Made by a program: the position numbers and the translations under genes
Notes under the pieces: model-generated
The model's database searches: none
Told to the model about the DNA's origin: nothing
Seen by the model: the letters and a program-made list of their open reading frames with translations, nothing else
Source: Armillaria gallica
Lineage: Eukaryota; Basidiomycota; Agaricomycetes; Agaricales; Physalacriaceae
Length of the DNA stretch: 64,000 nucleotides
Direction of reading: 5' to 3'
Assembly: GCA_037576215.1 (NCBI GenBank)
Contig: JBANDB010000009.1
Location: 1,488,001-1,552,000 of the forward strand
In this document: positions 49,195-60,910 of the stretch, piece by piece
How positions within the stretch are numbered: position 1 is the first letter of the stretch
Layout: every line of letters begins with the position of its first letter

Positions 49195-50141
49195 CTAGAC
49201 GTCTTGAACAGACGCTGAAATGCTCAAATTTGAAGTCAGTCTTGAACCGATCTCAAACGCGCTCAAAGTCATCAGACAGTTGATGACCAAAAGGAAAGAT
49301 AATATTTGCCACAGCCAGAAGTAAAGACCAAAAGAAAATACAAAGACCACGAGAAAATATGGGAATAGAAATGCGATCATGATAGGCTGACCTCGAAGAA
49401 GAAATATGCAAGCTGGCGAGGTATAGGCTGTGGTGTGTTTGAGGAAAGAGAGAAAGAGAAGATCGGAAAGACAGAAGAGAAAAGGGTATATCAAGAAAAT
49501 CCAGAAGAAATATGGATATAGGAATGTGATGATGGTAGGCTGACCTCGAAGGAGAAATATGCAAATTGGCGAGGTATGGGCTGTGATATGGTCGAGGAAA
49601 AAGAAAGAGAGAAGACCGAGAAGACGGAAGAGAAAAGGGTATATGGGGTAGGAATGCAATAAATAAGAATAATGATATAGGCTGGGGGAGGAGCGAATGT
49701 CGACCGAGCTAGCCGCGCGGATGTCCGAACCGTGAACCAAATACCGATGATGACGTTGGCGAAACCGAAAACCAAGGAGACGCTGGAGACAACGAGGATG
49801 TCGAAGGATGTAATAGTCTGTCGTGCACGCGAAGGGAAAGGGTATAGGGGAACAGGACTCGTCGACTGCCCGTCGGCAGTCAACGGTCCCTCCGAGGTCC
49901 ATCAGAGAACGGTGATGGCCCGTCGACCACTCCCGTCTCCAATGTTCCTCATCTACCAGGGATAGAGGAAGGACTGGTAAGCTCGTCAGCGAACCAATCC
50001 TCCCCCGGTGACCAGCCGCATGCACCAGAGCCCGTCGACTCCAATGCACCGCTGATCGTCCCTTGGGTCCCAACGCGGCGACGTAGTAGGTGTGTGTGAC
50101 CGACATCCTCGTCATCTCCATGCGTTTGCTAAAGTATCGGT
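49195..50141 (-). repeat. Conserved tail after copy C
   Basis: Minus-strand counterpart of the tails after copies A and B, with the repeated GGCGAGGTAT-type word at about 49415-49428 and 49567-49580 (period about 150). A long minus frame (49195-50334) runs through it, but it overlaps coding exon DNA in another frame and is not supported as a protein. Confidence 0.5.
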
Positions 50142-52798
50142 TTAGCCTCTCCATCGAGGGAACTTGGAAGGAGGAGGCTGAGAACAAAATCAGGATTGCG
50201 AAAATACAGTCAAAGAAATGAAGACTCACACAGTGGCGTGCTGGACGGGTAGGGGAGTCGCTTTCACCCTTGAGGCGCATTGTCGGCGCCTGTAGAGGGA
50301 AACAACCCGCACGTTTGGCCAGCTTCGGTCGCACAGAGGGAGGCGGTGTGGGGACACCGTACCGAACTCCTTGAACTCATCCAACTTTGATCGGGGTCCG
50401 GGACACTGGTGCGGTTTGGAGAGTGCGGGATGTGTTCGTCACCTGAGCCAATGCTGGCCTTCTCCTGCACACGGCCGGGGTCCTGGATGGCGAAGGGATT
50501 CCATACTGGATAACAGGCGCGGCCACCGATGCCTCAGAAGACGATTCCAAGAACCGTGACTGGGGGTTCGAAGGGCGCACGAACGGAGAAGGGGAGCGAA
50601 TGCCGATTGAGGCTGTCAAAGATACGCCCGTCTGGATGGTAGGATTCGCCTCCGTTGACACGAATAAGGAATCCTTGTGGTCGGCATCCTCTGTAGGAGC
50701 GTTGTACGGAAGTCGCAAGATGGGATTCGTCGCGTGCTCTGACAGACGCAATGCAGATATGCGTACCTACACAACATTAAATGTCAGCAGGGACGCCACA
50801 GAAATTAGCTGGCAATGCTCACTAGTCCTTCGCCCAGCTCCATCTCGTACTTATCCTCGTCGGTGGCAACTTCGTCAAGGGGAAACATGGTGTCATACAC
50901 AACTCGGATGAGTTCCTCACTCCTCAGCATACGATACCAAAATTCACGTGCCCATACATGCTGGAAATTGAATGGTAAGCATTCGTGGATATGGACGTTC
51001 TTCGTATTGGCACTCACTTTCGTATCCGCACCCCAACGCTCACGGAAATATTCGAATGGCTTGGCCCGGACTGGTCTTGGCGAAGCCGGGGTCGAGAGGG
51101 GAGGTTGAAGGCGATGGTGATATTCCTAGCTCCGTCACAGGAAGGGACGGTGCCATGCTCTGTAAGCGTAGCACGTTAGCATTCTCATCCCAGAAAGAAG
51201 TTCCACAAAACTTACCCCATCACCCTCCGACTCATAACCAAATCCTCGGACGTCCTCCCGCAAACGCTCAAAGTCAGTCGGTTTCCGGAGATCGTCAACT
51301 GACGGGAACGACATCGTCGACGCCATCGTGTATATGTTCTGAAAATTCGTAGCTGAGTGACCGATATAGATGCATTCTGTGGCGCACTTACATATTCACT
51401 GCTCACAGTCGGAACTGAAAAGGACTCTGGAGCGTCCATCATCCGGGATGGTGAATTTCCCTCCGTGGCTGTGGCGTAAAGACTGCCCCGACTCTCGACC
51501 GGAGCGAAAACGCTCTATGGGTACAATGTTAGTCGGTGAACCAAAAGTGTGGAATGGACATGCTTACCATCAATTCCTCTGGTGCCAATGAACACTGAAC
51601 ACCAACGGACGTCTTTGAAACCGGCTCGGTACCAACGGAAACGTTCTACAAGATGCGCGGTGTTAGTCCATGCATCAAAGGCGCCAGATATCCGTCCCTA
51701 CCTTGACCCCATTTACTTCTGGCATAGCTTGGATGCCGACGGACGTCCTTGAGGGCTGAACGGCATCGCTGCAGACGCTTCCAGATGGCAGTGATGCCGT
51801 ATCGGCTGATGCCTACAGGTATAACAATGAGAAAACATGCTCCAGAAAATGATATACGAAATTCACCTCGAGGTTACCGCCGTGTTCTGAATCTGCCTGT
51901 TCCGATGATGAAATATCCTCCACGACCACCTCGCCCTGTCCAAATCCGACTCCCAGACGTGCCTCAACTATGCTGGTCAGGGCAGACTCGATAACGCAGG
52001 ATGCCATCGTTCCGAAGCAGCTGTACAAGTCGACGAACAGAGGGTGGAGCATATCAAGACGGCGGAAATTTGCTCAAAGGAAACACTTCGGGCGAGAAAA
52101 CCCATAGCAAAGCTTACCAGGACGATGGTGATGATCGTGAAGATCGACACCTGCGCGCATGGGCGAAGGAAGGAAGAACACCACGGGCGAGAGGTGGGGA
52201 TGGGGATGGACTGGAGGAATGGATGATGGGATGTTTGGGATGTTTGCTTGAAGACCATAGCAAGTGAGACGACCACGACGACCACGAATGCGGGCAGCGC
52301 CAGCGACTTGAATACCCTCAGGTTCGACTGAGCCCGGGCGACCCTGAACGATAACCGTGTTGGCTGGTGTACGACAGAAGTCGATTTGGGAGTGCCGCCG
52401 ATAGGCGTCGTCGCTGCAGGTGTCACCTGGGCAACGGCGACCGTGTTGACCGTCTCGATGACAGCGGGTTCCAGGAGCTGCCTGATGATACCTTGGGGAC
52501 CAGCATCGCCCACAACGATTTCTACGTCGTCGGAAAGGCGGGTTAGGCTGTCCAGGTTGGTGTGCATCAAGACAATGGGATCGAGGAGGCCACTGATGAC
52601 GCCTGGGGTGATTGAATTGTATTCGGGAAGGTCGAGGTTGTCGCTGGTATTGCCAGGTACCCCGTAGTCGAAGACGACCACAGGGACAGCCGCCTCCCAC
52701 CCCCGACTGACGTCGGTGGAGGGAATCGACGCCTGATATACCGAGTATCCCAGCACATAGAGAAAGGTGCTGAGCGAGAAGCTCGAGCAAGGAAACAT
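50142..52798 (-). pseudogene. Copy C: dead copy of the membrane-protein family
   Basis: Inverted third copy with the same exon order as A and B and the stop (TAA) at the same codon. It is more diverged. A 1-nt deletion near 52054 follows the FEQISAVL segment, so the second half of exon 1 continues in another frame (LHPLFVDLYSCFGTMASC). Exon 6 (about 51027-51160) also needs a frame change to read PFEYFRERWGADTK. In exon 8 the codon CGA of copies A and B is TGA at 50377-50379. Other exons (for example 51442-51520, SVFAPVESRGSLYATA; exon 7 HVWAREFWYRMLRSEELI) remain readable. The mix of intact splice sites and several lesions means a fairly recent loss. Confidence 0.8.
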
Positions 52799-52853
52799 TT
52801 TGGTGGTTTGGGTTCAAGTTCGAGTAATGTTGGATTTCCCGATCCATGGCTGG

Positions 52854-52935
52854 TTATATACCCCCCCCCCCCCCCCCCGATCTTCCCTCGATCGTTGACT
52901 GCTCCGAGACCGATGCGTCGAAGGGTTCCACGCGT
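52854..52935 (-). promoter_or_regulatory. Copy C promoter: TATA, 18-nt homopolymer, degenerate MluI boxes
   Basis: TATATAA on the minus strand at 52854-52860, immediately preceded by 18 G (plus-strand C at 52861-52878); copies A and B have 6 and 5 G there. One ACGCGT remains (52930-52935); the other has become ACGCAT (52913-52918). Confidence 0.6.
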
Positions 52936-53394
52936 CCTAGAGAGTAGAAAAGAAATGCGATGAAAGGCGGGAGATGAAAGAATAGGTCGGAATTGAACCC
53001 GTGAAAAACGGACGCGCGCTGAACGTGTTACTCATGCACCTGAGACAATTTAGATATCACAGTGCTTCGATCGTGTCCTAAAATTGGACCAAGGCGTGTT
53101 TGTAAAAGTGGGAAGAATTTTTCCTAGGCGTCGAGTCGATGAGCCAGATATCCTATGCAGCACGTTCGCCGTCTAGTGGGAGAATGAGGGACACCTTGTG
53201 TTCATGGTTGTAAAGACATTGTCGTTCAGAATGGTCAAGCACGTACTACTTGCTTTGCTTCACGAACAAATCATTCACATGAAAAAGCAACACAAGCACT
53301 AGAAATGTGCTTACTCGACAGAATGTCGTCAATCTTCGTCAAGGATAACCCTCGTACTGTCTGATTCTAGAGCTCGGCCGTTTGCCTCTGATAA

Positions 53395-53711
53395 CCAACG
53401 CTTCCATATTACCAACTGTCATATTCCTGGAAAATGGAGGGATTAGAAGATTTACGGCACATATTGTACAAGCTTACTTCGCAACACTAGGATCCTGGGA
53501 CGTCACCATTTGGCAAAGAGATCTTAACAGATCTCTGCTTCTTTCCACGTCTAGGCTCAATCTTTCCATTAGATTCTTCAAGCACCGCTTTAGTTGCTGG
53601 AAATCCTTCAGGGTAAGCCGTCCTTCGCCAGATTGATACCCTTTCTAGCCGACAGCCTTTTCGTCATATCCTCGAGATCTTCAATCTCCCTTTTTTGGTC
53701 GATCTCCTCTG
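53395..53711 (-). pseudogene. Relic of the YAE1 3' end and flank
   Basis: On the minus strand, AGGGAGATTGAAGATCTCGA matches AGGGAAATTGAGGATCTCGA of YAE1 (24059-24078). The match continues through the coiled-coil end: ATGGAAAGATTGAGCCTAGA against ATGGAAAGACTGAGCCTGGA. It then runs through the 3' flank into the upstream region of copy C, in the same order as YAE1 and copy A. The YAE1 stop codon is lost (GTGGAGTGA became GTGGAAAGA) and length changes break the frame. The signature glycine region is absent. Confidence 0.75.
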
Positions 53712-53719
53712 GTTCTGCA

Positions 53720-54530
53720 GCAACATATCAAGACTGGGAGGCCAGTGAACTGTAATAATCTTTTCAATAGTTGCGACGACACCATAGGTTTGTACATCGA
53801 TAGGTCCTTGAAAGAGGTCCGAGGCTATATCGTGGACAATCGATTCACCGACAGACTTTCTGGTGTATGATATCCTCTATTATTAGACCTGCAAGAGGAA
53901 CACGATAAGAAGGATGACCTTGGTAAGGCACATTGGAAAATAGGCTCACCTTTGTCAGAAATTTCCCAATTCTTACCTGTTGTATTACACCACTGAAGTC
54001 AAACTTGTCAAGGATTTCTCGGGCTAACTACAAAGACGCGATTTCGACAAGGGAAGGACGTGAGAAGGTCGAGTCGGTTCTCAAGTATCAGTGCTACGAA
54101 GACGCGAATGGTTTCCAGCAGACCTTGGTCCTGTAACATTGATGAAACGACCGAGCATTTCTGGGTACCCCGCGTGAAAAAAAGCCGGTCGACTTCTGGT
54201 GGATCTAAGCACAGCGGCCGCCCAGGAGCAGAGAAAAAGGGTCCAATCTGAACATAACATTGCTCTTCCGTTTGCGATTGGGTGAAGCGGCAGGCAAGTG
54301 AGAGCGTCGGGAAAGAAAAAACATAGTGGCTGTGCCACAAATCCGGCAACTTGAACTTTGGTGCCCGGTCCCTCACCAACCACGATGAGCTCGTCCAGAT
54401 GTAAGTGCACCCCCGTTTGGTACCGACTGAGTCTAATCCGCCGACAGTCTAGTTCCCTGCCACCAACACGAAACTCAGGATTCTCAACATAACAGCGACG
54501 TCTGACCAACCTTACGACACTTTGAAAGCG
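53720..54530 (-). pseudogene. Module D, decayed gene fragment 2
   Basis: Minus-strand pieces match module D at 30043-30900: HLHLDELI, GTGAGGGACCGGGCA, MLQDQGLLETIRVFVALILE (against LQEEILPGIIRACVALIP) and a block ending HWPPSLDM (against the HGLPALT region). Here it also includes an upstream part, RRCYVENPEFRVGGRELDCR. There are several frame changes. It lies just upstream of the YAE1 relic. Confidence 0.45.
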
Positions 54531-54544
54531 TGTACAGGCGGTCT

Positions 54545-57300
54545 AATATCTGCGCGAAATTCCTTGGCAAGTAATCGTATCTAGTCTGTTAACCATATTT
54601 CCCCCATTCTATGGTCATGATTTCGTTTGGGTGTGAATCTACGGTGGCAAGCGAAGCCCCAGCTGCAGATTTCCTCCGGATAGCTTCTTCGATCACTTGG
54701 TCGCAATTAATGGCTATATCATGCAAGGTCTACAACGGGTGACTCTCGCTATTGACACAGCTCACGCTCGGTCTTGAAGTCTCGATCTCGGCTACGGCTG
54801 TCGCTAGTTATGCGTACCCGGAATTCCGTTTGACGCATCACGACCACATATCGGCGATGCTTAACCGTATCAGTCAAGGTGCTAATTCATCCGAGCCTGG
54901 GATATATAGCGATGAGCCTTTCGGCAGCCCTTGCTGCGTGGTTCGAGCTTCATAATGTCAAGTCTGTTATATGAAATGCACAATATCTGTGCTACTATCA
55001 CTCAGGTTGAGTTTCTGCCTACTGTGTCATTCACGTAAATCAGGCCATGACGTCCGCGCCTGCACGCTTTGTTCTATCTCCCCTGAGAACAAGGATATTT
55101 TTCCAGTCGTGAGCATTGTTCTAATACATACATTCCATTCTAGGTTTTGCCTTGGTAAATTAATGTCGCCTGATACTCCGGCTTGTCGATATCGCCAGAG
55201 TGTAGCGATGTTTGTAACAGTAACGATGTTCGTTCGAGTGCTATCTCTCTGCTTCGGCGGTGAAAAGGAGTATTCAATTAACGCCACACCATGCTATCAT
55301 TGCTATGGTCGTTGTCAAGGTTTGATCAGTATCCAGCTGAGTCCTTCGCAGATTCGCCTGCTCCGTACGCTGATGGCAGTTTATGCCACCGAAGTGGAAA
55401 ACGTTGGTCAGTTCAGTAGACCACTTCCTTTCAACTTCTTTTCATTTGATATCCTAGAAATAGGAAATGCTATGATAGACGCTGCAATTGATTAATCGAA
55501 AGCAACGCCTTGCCGACGACAGAGCTTTGTGCGCCACTGAGAAGACTGCCATCACATATCTGTACCGAACAAGGGCTGTAGTCAGGGAAACCCATATACG
55601 AAATCTTCTCTGCACCTCACGGCCCATCTATGCTGCACACCCTGACGGTCCTCTCTCGATGATCGGAACCAAAGAGTGACCAGTCTACTACGTGAGTGTT
55701 TAAGCGCGCGCTTCTGGTTTGTTTTCACGACGTTCTGGATTAATATCAGATCAGATCTGACAACACCTACGGCCGCGACATCGTCTGACTCTTTGGTAAT
55801 AGTTTTCTCGTCTACGCAACATCTGGGCTAGACAATACTACGCGTCATAATACTCACGTAGCCCGTGCCACCATTGTTCAAAACCATAGCTGCTATAAGA
55901 CGGCTTCAACGGGCGCTTACCCGCTGTTGATACGCTGGTATAGTGTGCCTATCAAACCATCGCCACAAGCATTTCATTGATCTTCAGATTTAGATTTGGA
56001 TCGCTTCCCTGACCTCGTATCTCTACTTCTCCTCCCTGCACTTCATTTCCACTGGCCGCTACGCTCGACCTATTTATGTCCTCTAATCTGGGATTTGAAC
56101 TATCGTACTTTCTTCACCTGTTCACCATTAATTGGATGATGATGATGAAATCCATTATAGTGTTTCGGACCCCATTTATAGGGTCCATGTTACACTGCGT
56201 ATGTCGTATCTCTACTAAGGAGTGGGTCACTAGGCTAAAACCATTAATCTGACCTGGCGTAGTCATCAACACCAACACCAAAGCTTCTTCTGTCTTCACG
56301 CAAGAGATGTTAAATGTGCTTGTTTGAAATAGAAACTCCGTATGGGCATTGCGTATTGTAAGCCACTCTCGTCTCCGCTTGTGGCGTTAGGACATTCTCC
56401 TTTATTTTGCATCCTTCACCAACATCGACAAAGACATGGCACAATGTTGATGACGACCAAACTTGTCACTTTTCTGCCCTATGAATACATGGTGCATGTT
56501 ACAGCCTGCCCTTGTTCTTGTCTTCGGCGCTCAGTCTGCTTAGGATCAAGATCCAGCTACACGAGGAAGCCTCTATTTTTGTTTGTCCCACGTACTAGGT
56601 CGCACATCACTGAAGTCCCGGGTATTGTATACACGGCTTCTTGGGCACTTTAGAGCACAGGCGTCATGTTAGTTTCCGTATTCTCAAGGACTTGTAGACT
56701 TGGGAGAATCGATAGCAACTAGCTGCCGGCGGCCTGTCTCCCATCATCTAGCTAAGGATCCCATCGATTTATTTGACGAACCACCTTGAGCGGCTATGTC
56801 GGGCCGAGGTCCGAAGTTGACCACAGCAAAATGGCAGTCTGAGTCTTGACTGAGTCGGGATTTGCTGTGGTCAAAAGGCTGCATCAAAAGATACTAATCT
56901 CTATTCCAATGTTTTCCCTCGCAACTTTTCGAGAGTCACTGGTTCAACACTTATCGACCAATGATTAGTATGCCCGTTCATATCACTGTATTGAAGGGAG
57001 CTTCCATTCAAGTTGTTCATGAATCAAAGGCACCTGCCTTAAACAAAGACGATTCTGTAAAAGCTTCCGAAGCTCTGGTAACGAATCAGACGCACTGGTT
57101 TCAATTCCTTTTGATTCGAGGCTTCATATTAGCGCGCAACTTCAATAGTATTGAATTGGAGGCGTGTACTAAACGCGCGGCAAGTAACCTTGGCATTTTC
57201 GCTATTATTGAAACCAAACTAGGGGTTCAAGGTTTCCGTTTTTATAGTGGCAAGTAAGTTAGAAGGCTGAGATTTCTGACACGTTGACCATAAGTCCTCG
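54545..57300. other. Degenerate region with weak exon-like frames
   Basis: Open pieces at about 54612-54728 (MVMISFGCESTVASEAPAAD), 54752-54955, 54971-55495 (contains QLSPSQIRLLRTLMAVYATE), 55488-55679 and 56342-56653 read like protein in parts, but I could not join them by splice sites into one gene. No family recognised. They may be remains of a gene. Confidence 0.3.
56817..56874. repeat. Perfect 14-bp inverted repeat (hairpin)
   Basis: TTGACCACAGCAAA at 56817-56830 and its exact complement TTTGCTGTGGTCAA at 56861-56874, with a 30-nt loop. No gene is adjacent. Confidence 0.8.
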
Positions 57301-57393
57301 TTACTCGCGCCGGTAGCCGCCTCCTACCTCAAGGACACGCTCACTAGCACCTCTACCTCTGCTTCAAACACAACATAGCGACATGATGCCCCA

Positions 57394-57738
57394 GTGGCTC
57401 ACCCAAGCACCCTTCTTCGTTTCATCGTGCCGGAAGACAACCCAGAGATGCGCTTCTTTTCAAAAACCACGGAGGTAACCAGCGCCTCGTCCCTTCTCCG
57501 TTCTCTGAAAGAGAATGTCCTATTCCTCAATGAGGGCATCGGCAACATCATCATTACAAAAATTGAATACTTGTTAAGAATCAGAGTATTTAGAGTAATA
57601 CACGAAGTAATGAATACTCGAGTAAAACCCAATTTGTGGATGAAGATGTCCGAGAGCGAGTTCCAATCACCAAGAGGGATCCGATATGGGTGCTACCAAG
57701 GGCTAGGCGTAACTGACGAAGTTTCCAACAAGCGCTAG
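57394..57738 (+). other. Hypothetical fragment and GCTAGGCGTA repeats
   Basis: A frame with LLRFIVPEDNPEMRFFSKTT and LLRSLKENVLFLNEGIGN reads like a protein but has no ATG context or recognised family. It runs into three copies of GCTAGGCGTA (57702-57711, 57734-57743 and 57770-57779), a small irregular minisatellite. Confidence 0.3.
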
Positions 57739-57889
57739 GCGTAGTTGGAAGGCAAACGGAACGGCAAGCGCTAGGCGTAACCGATCAGAAATGCTTAGAT
57801 CACACAGTTAAGTGGACGTTGAAGAGTAGTAAAATTAGGCTAGAGATTCTGATACAATTTATCTACGAGCTTATGTACTAAGGGAAGGT

Positions 57890-58234
57890 TTGAGTCATTA
57901 TTATTCTACAATGTTCCATAATATTCTAGTATTAGTACGAAGAACCGAGAAAATAACAGAAAGTAATAGAAAATACGAGCGAGTCACCGTTGAGACCGAG
58001 AAGGCCGAGTATAGGCATGTGTTGACTCATGCACTAAGTCAACGGATACATGAAATCCATAACAATACTGCAAATGCCACCACACCAAAGGTAGTCCCTG
58101 GGAGCACGTTTTTGTTTGTGACGTTGGATGAGGCGGTGGGAGCTAGGCGGACGACGTTTCTCATGGCGGAGCGATTGATGGACAATGCGGAGGAATACAG
58201 TGGAGCTGGCTGGTATAGCTTGGCATCAGAATGA
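57890..58234 (+). CDS. Hypothetical protein, 114 residues
   Basis: Frame with charged EKITESNRKYERVTVETEKA and STFLFVTLDEAVGARRTTFL stretches, ending at 58234. It overlaps the start of the relic at 58185 in another frame. Not recognised; possibly part of the same decayed locus. Confidence 0.2.
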   Translation: MSHYYSTMFHNILVLVRRTEKITESNRKYERVTVETEKAEYRHVLTHALSQRIHEIHNNTANATTPKVVPGSTFLFVTLDEAVGARRTTFLMAERLMDNAEEYSGAGWYSLASE

Positions 58235-59140
58235 GGAAACGAACGGCACTGGAGGGACCAATTCGAACGAACCCTCATCATCGTCTACCCAGTTCTCGAC
58301 GACGACCTCGCTTCCTAGAGTACCTGGTACTCTAAAGGGGTCCGCTCCGAGTTATATCCATTCCTCTGCCATGGTCAAGAATCTCACCAAGGGCGACCCT
58401 CCCGACGTGCTCGACAGGCTCGTCATCTTCCCAAACAAAGAGGCCTTCGCAAGAGAGATGAAGAATTACCCGTTCGATGTTCCTCACCCAGTCAAAATTC
58501 GAAAAGGTCACCCTTGAGCGATTTGCGCATCTCCTCCAAACTACTTCGAAAAACACCCCGCAGTACCACTTCATCTTGCAGTATTATTGGTACGCCTACA
58601 CCATTTGGCAGGTCCTTGAATTAGAGATGCAGCCACATATAGACAGAAAAGCGGAGGCTGAACGCCAGTGCTCGTATTCGAGACGCTTGGTTCTGGGGAA
58701 AGGCAAATCTGTGGATACGGTGAAGTCCCCAGAGACGATAAAGGCACAGTGGGAGGCGGGAAGATCTGCTGAGGACAAAGAGTGGGCTGAAAGCAAAGGT
58801 GTGAGCATAATTACGACTTCAGGCGAACGGCTCTATCTGATAGTACACTCACTTAGAATATGTTATCCTCCAAGGAACGGATCTGAACTTCTACCTTGTG
58901 CCTTTCCCTGCCTGCGATTCCGAATGTGTGTGTCTCCGAATTCTTGTCCGCATTCTTTCTCAACGGAACATTTGTAGCTTCTGGCTAGCACCCAAGGATA
59001 TCTCAAAGCTCTAACGACATGGAATCGAGGTATACATCAGTGAGCTCTGTGAACTAGCCGAAGAAGTGGAATCGGAACAGTAACGGTGGCGCCTCTACCA
59101 GGAAGCGCACAATAAGCACAGCGCGCGACGGCGCGACGCA
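58185..59140 (+). pseudogene. Frameshifted coiled-coil-family gene
   Basis: First frame: LTKGDPPDVLDRLVIFPNKE, FAREMKNYPFDVPHP, VKIRKGHP, stop. The continuation is in the +1 frame from about 58508: TLERFAHLLQTTSKNTPQYH, YYWYAYTIWQVLELEMQ, KSPETIKAQWEAGRSAEDKE, then a GTGAGC donor at about 58801. A later exon-like piece ISELCELAEEVESEQ, stop, RWRLYQEAHNKHSARRRDAK (about 59030-59140) would be the coiled-coil end. The two frames would join as GHP-VTLERF if 7 nt were present at the GGTCACC junction, so a deletion between short repeats is likely. With the extra stop the gene is dead. A second, more decayed relative is at 29300-29790. Confidence 0.55.
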
Positions 59141-59804
59141 AAGAAGTCAGGTTCCCCCGGGACGCTCTTCAGCAGTTCGTTTGTGTGCAAAGAGAGACCA
59201 GTATCCCAATATGTTGACTCGTATACATTGTGCGGTGTGGATGTACTTCCAGGAAACCATGCAATCATTATTTTATATATCGACGGGCTTGCATCGGACA
59301 ACAGATTATGGAGGGGGAAAAATGCATAGGACTCGGACCCGCCGCATAGATGTGTTGGCCCTCTCCGACAAGTTACGTCTTTCATTTCTAATCATATCAC
59401 TGTGAGCCTCGAAGATGTTGTTTTCGCAGATATAAAGAATGTTCATGTAGATTTTTCAATGGGTGAAAATGAGTATGTTAACGTCTTTCTGTTTCCTTGC
59501 GCGCGCCGGTATTGTCCAGTCACGGTCTTGGCAAGAAGTTGTTCATCAGGATTTATCGGAGGTACCGCCAGTCTCCAGTCATTCTGTGTGAAGTCCGTGT
59601 GCTTTGCCTGCGCTCGCAAAATGATGGTACTCCCAGAGTCTATACTATTATTCCGGAAGAGAAGATTATATGTTATGAACGCGTAAATGAGGAGTAGAAA
59701 TTTGTTCTGCCGCGACCGGGGTCCGCTACGCTACGGTGCAGCAGAACAGACATTTACAACATTTCCTACAATGCTAAATACATAGCATCAATAAATCACC
59801 AAAA
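59141..59804. other. Spacer before the protease gene
   Basis: About 660 bp. A frame at 59402-59697 is open, with YRQSPVILCEVRVLCLRSQN in one phase, but has no recognised features. Confidence 0.35.
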
Positions 59805-60910
59805 TCACAAGAGCCAGTGATGCCGTACCGTATACCAAAGTGGCTCATTCTTGTTAGCCCCTGCGACAATTGGGTACTGGGAGAAACTGTTTGGAGGAAG
59901 GTTCTTGAGAAGTTGCACATAAGTCGGCAATTTGCTGTTCAGGTCAGCCGGATTACGTATTACCGTCACGAGAGAAGAAAGAAGCGCCTGAGTAAAAACC
60001 CCTCCAGTCTCCGTGCTGTCCGTTTGTACGGCTGTCGTCGCATACTCGTACCCTTGACACGCTGCCAACACTACGTATGGGTTCGTCGAATTATCAGCTA
60101 CCCAATCTGGTGCGGATATAGACGAATATCGAGGAGAGCCATCATCATTTCGTAACCTTCTTAATGTCCTATCACCAGCAGCAAACATATCTGCGATGAC
60201 GGTCGGTGCTGGCGAAACCCTTGCCTCGCGCAGTAATCCCTTCAAGTCCGTTCTATCAGCTGACGAGTATCTCGTCAGACCTGACGCATGACAGCAGTCC
60301 AGAATGACTGTAATGTGATGTCCTTTGGTGCGACAGATTTCAGCAATAATGGTGTAGAGCTCCCGATCACTGATATCTGGGGTGGCGTCACGATCCATAG
60401 GACACATGGCTTCAATGGTTCCTTTATTGGCCGGAGATCCCGAAGATTGGAATTCAGGATGATTGCGACATCGATAAACCGCGCCGTGTCCGGAGAAGTA
60501 GATGATGATGTTGTCATCTTGCTGTATCTGGTCATTCGTAGAAAGACCAAGAATTTCGTCGACGATGTTGGAACGGGTAGCAGTGATGCTGGCCACCTCG
60601 GGCGCTTGATTATGCGGATGTGACTCGGGAGAGGCACCGAGGAGGAGCTTGATATGATCTAGCGGGACACCCATGTTGTCCCTCAAGTACACGAGAAAAC
60701 TGGTAGCATCGAATACGCAGCCCTGTAACGACACATCCCCAGCTGGATACGCATCAATACCGATGAGGATCGCCCAGAATTGATGGCCGTCAATGACGCC
60801 GCGCTAAAATTCAGAAGATAGCTCGTCAGTACCGTAGGATCTACACTGATGACTCGGACTCACATTAGGCCGTGCAGCTGGGGTCTCGTTCTGGAGGTGG
60901 GAAATCATGG
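59805..60910 (-). CDS. Caspase-domain (peptidase C14, metacaspase-like) protein
   Basis: Two exons: 60910-60866 (MISHLQNETPAARPN) and 60803-59805, giving 347 residues. The domain opens with FWAILIGIDAYPAGDVSLQG and CVFDA. The catalytic His is in IIIYFSGHGA (about residue 121) and the catalytic Cys in VILDCCHASG (about residue 186); both are present. A p10-like end has YVVLAACQGYEYA and GGVFTQALLSSL. It lacks the proline-rich or zinc-finger prodomain of type I metacaspases; basidiomycetes often carry many such short caspase-domain genes. Metacaspases cut after Arg or Lys and act in stress and cell death; the role here is unknown. No NLR or partner gene is adjacent. Confidence 0.85.

Noticed and set aside
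49195..50334. 379-residue minus-strand open frame over the tail of copy C
   Set aside because: It crosses the conserved stop and an intron of the family in a different frame; likely a shadow.
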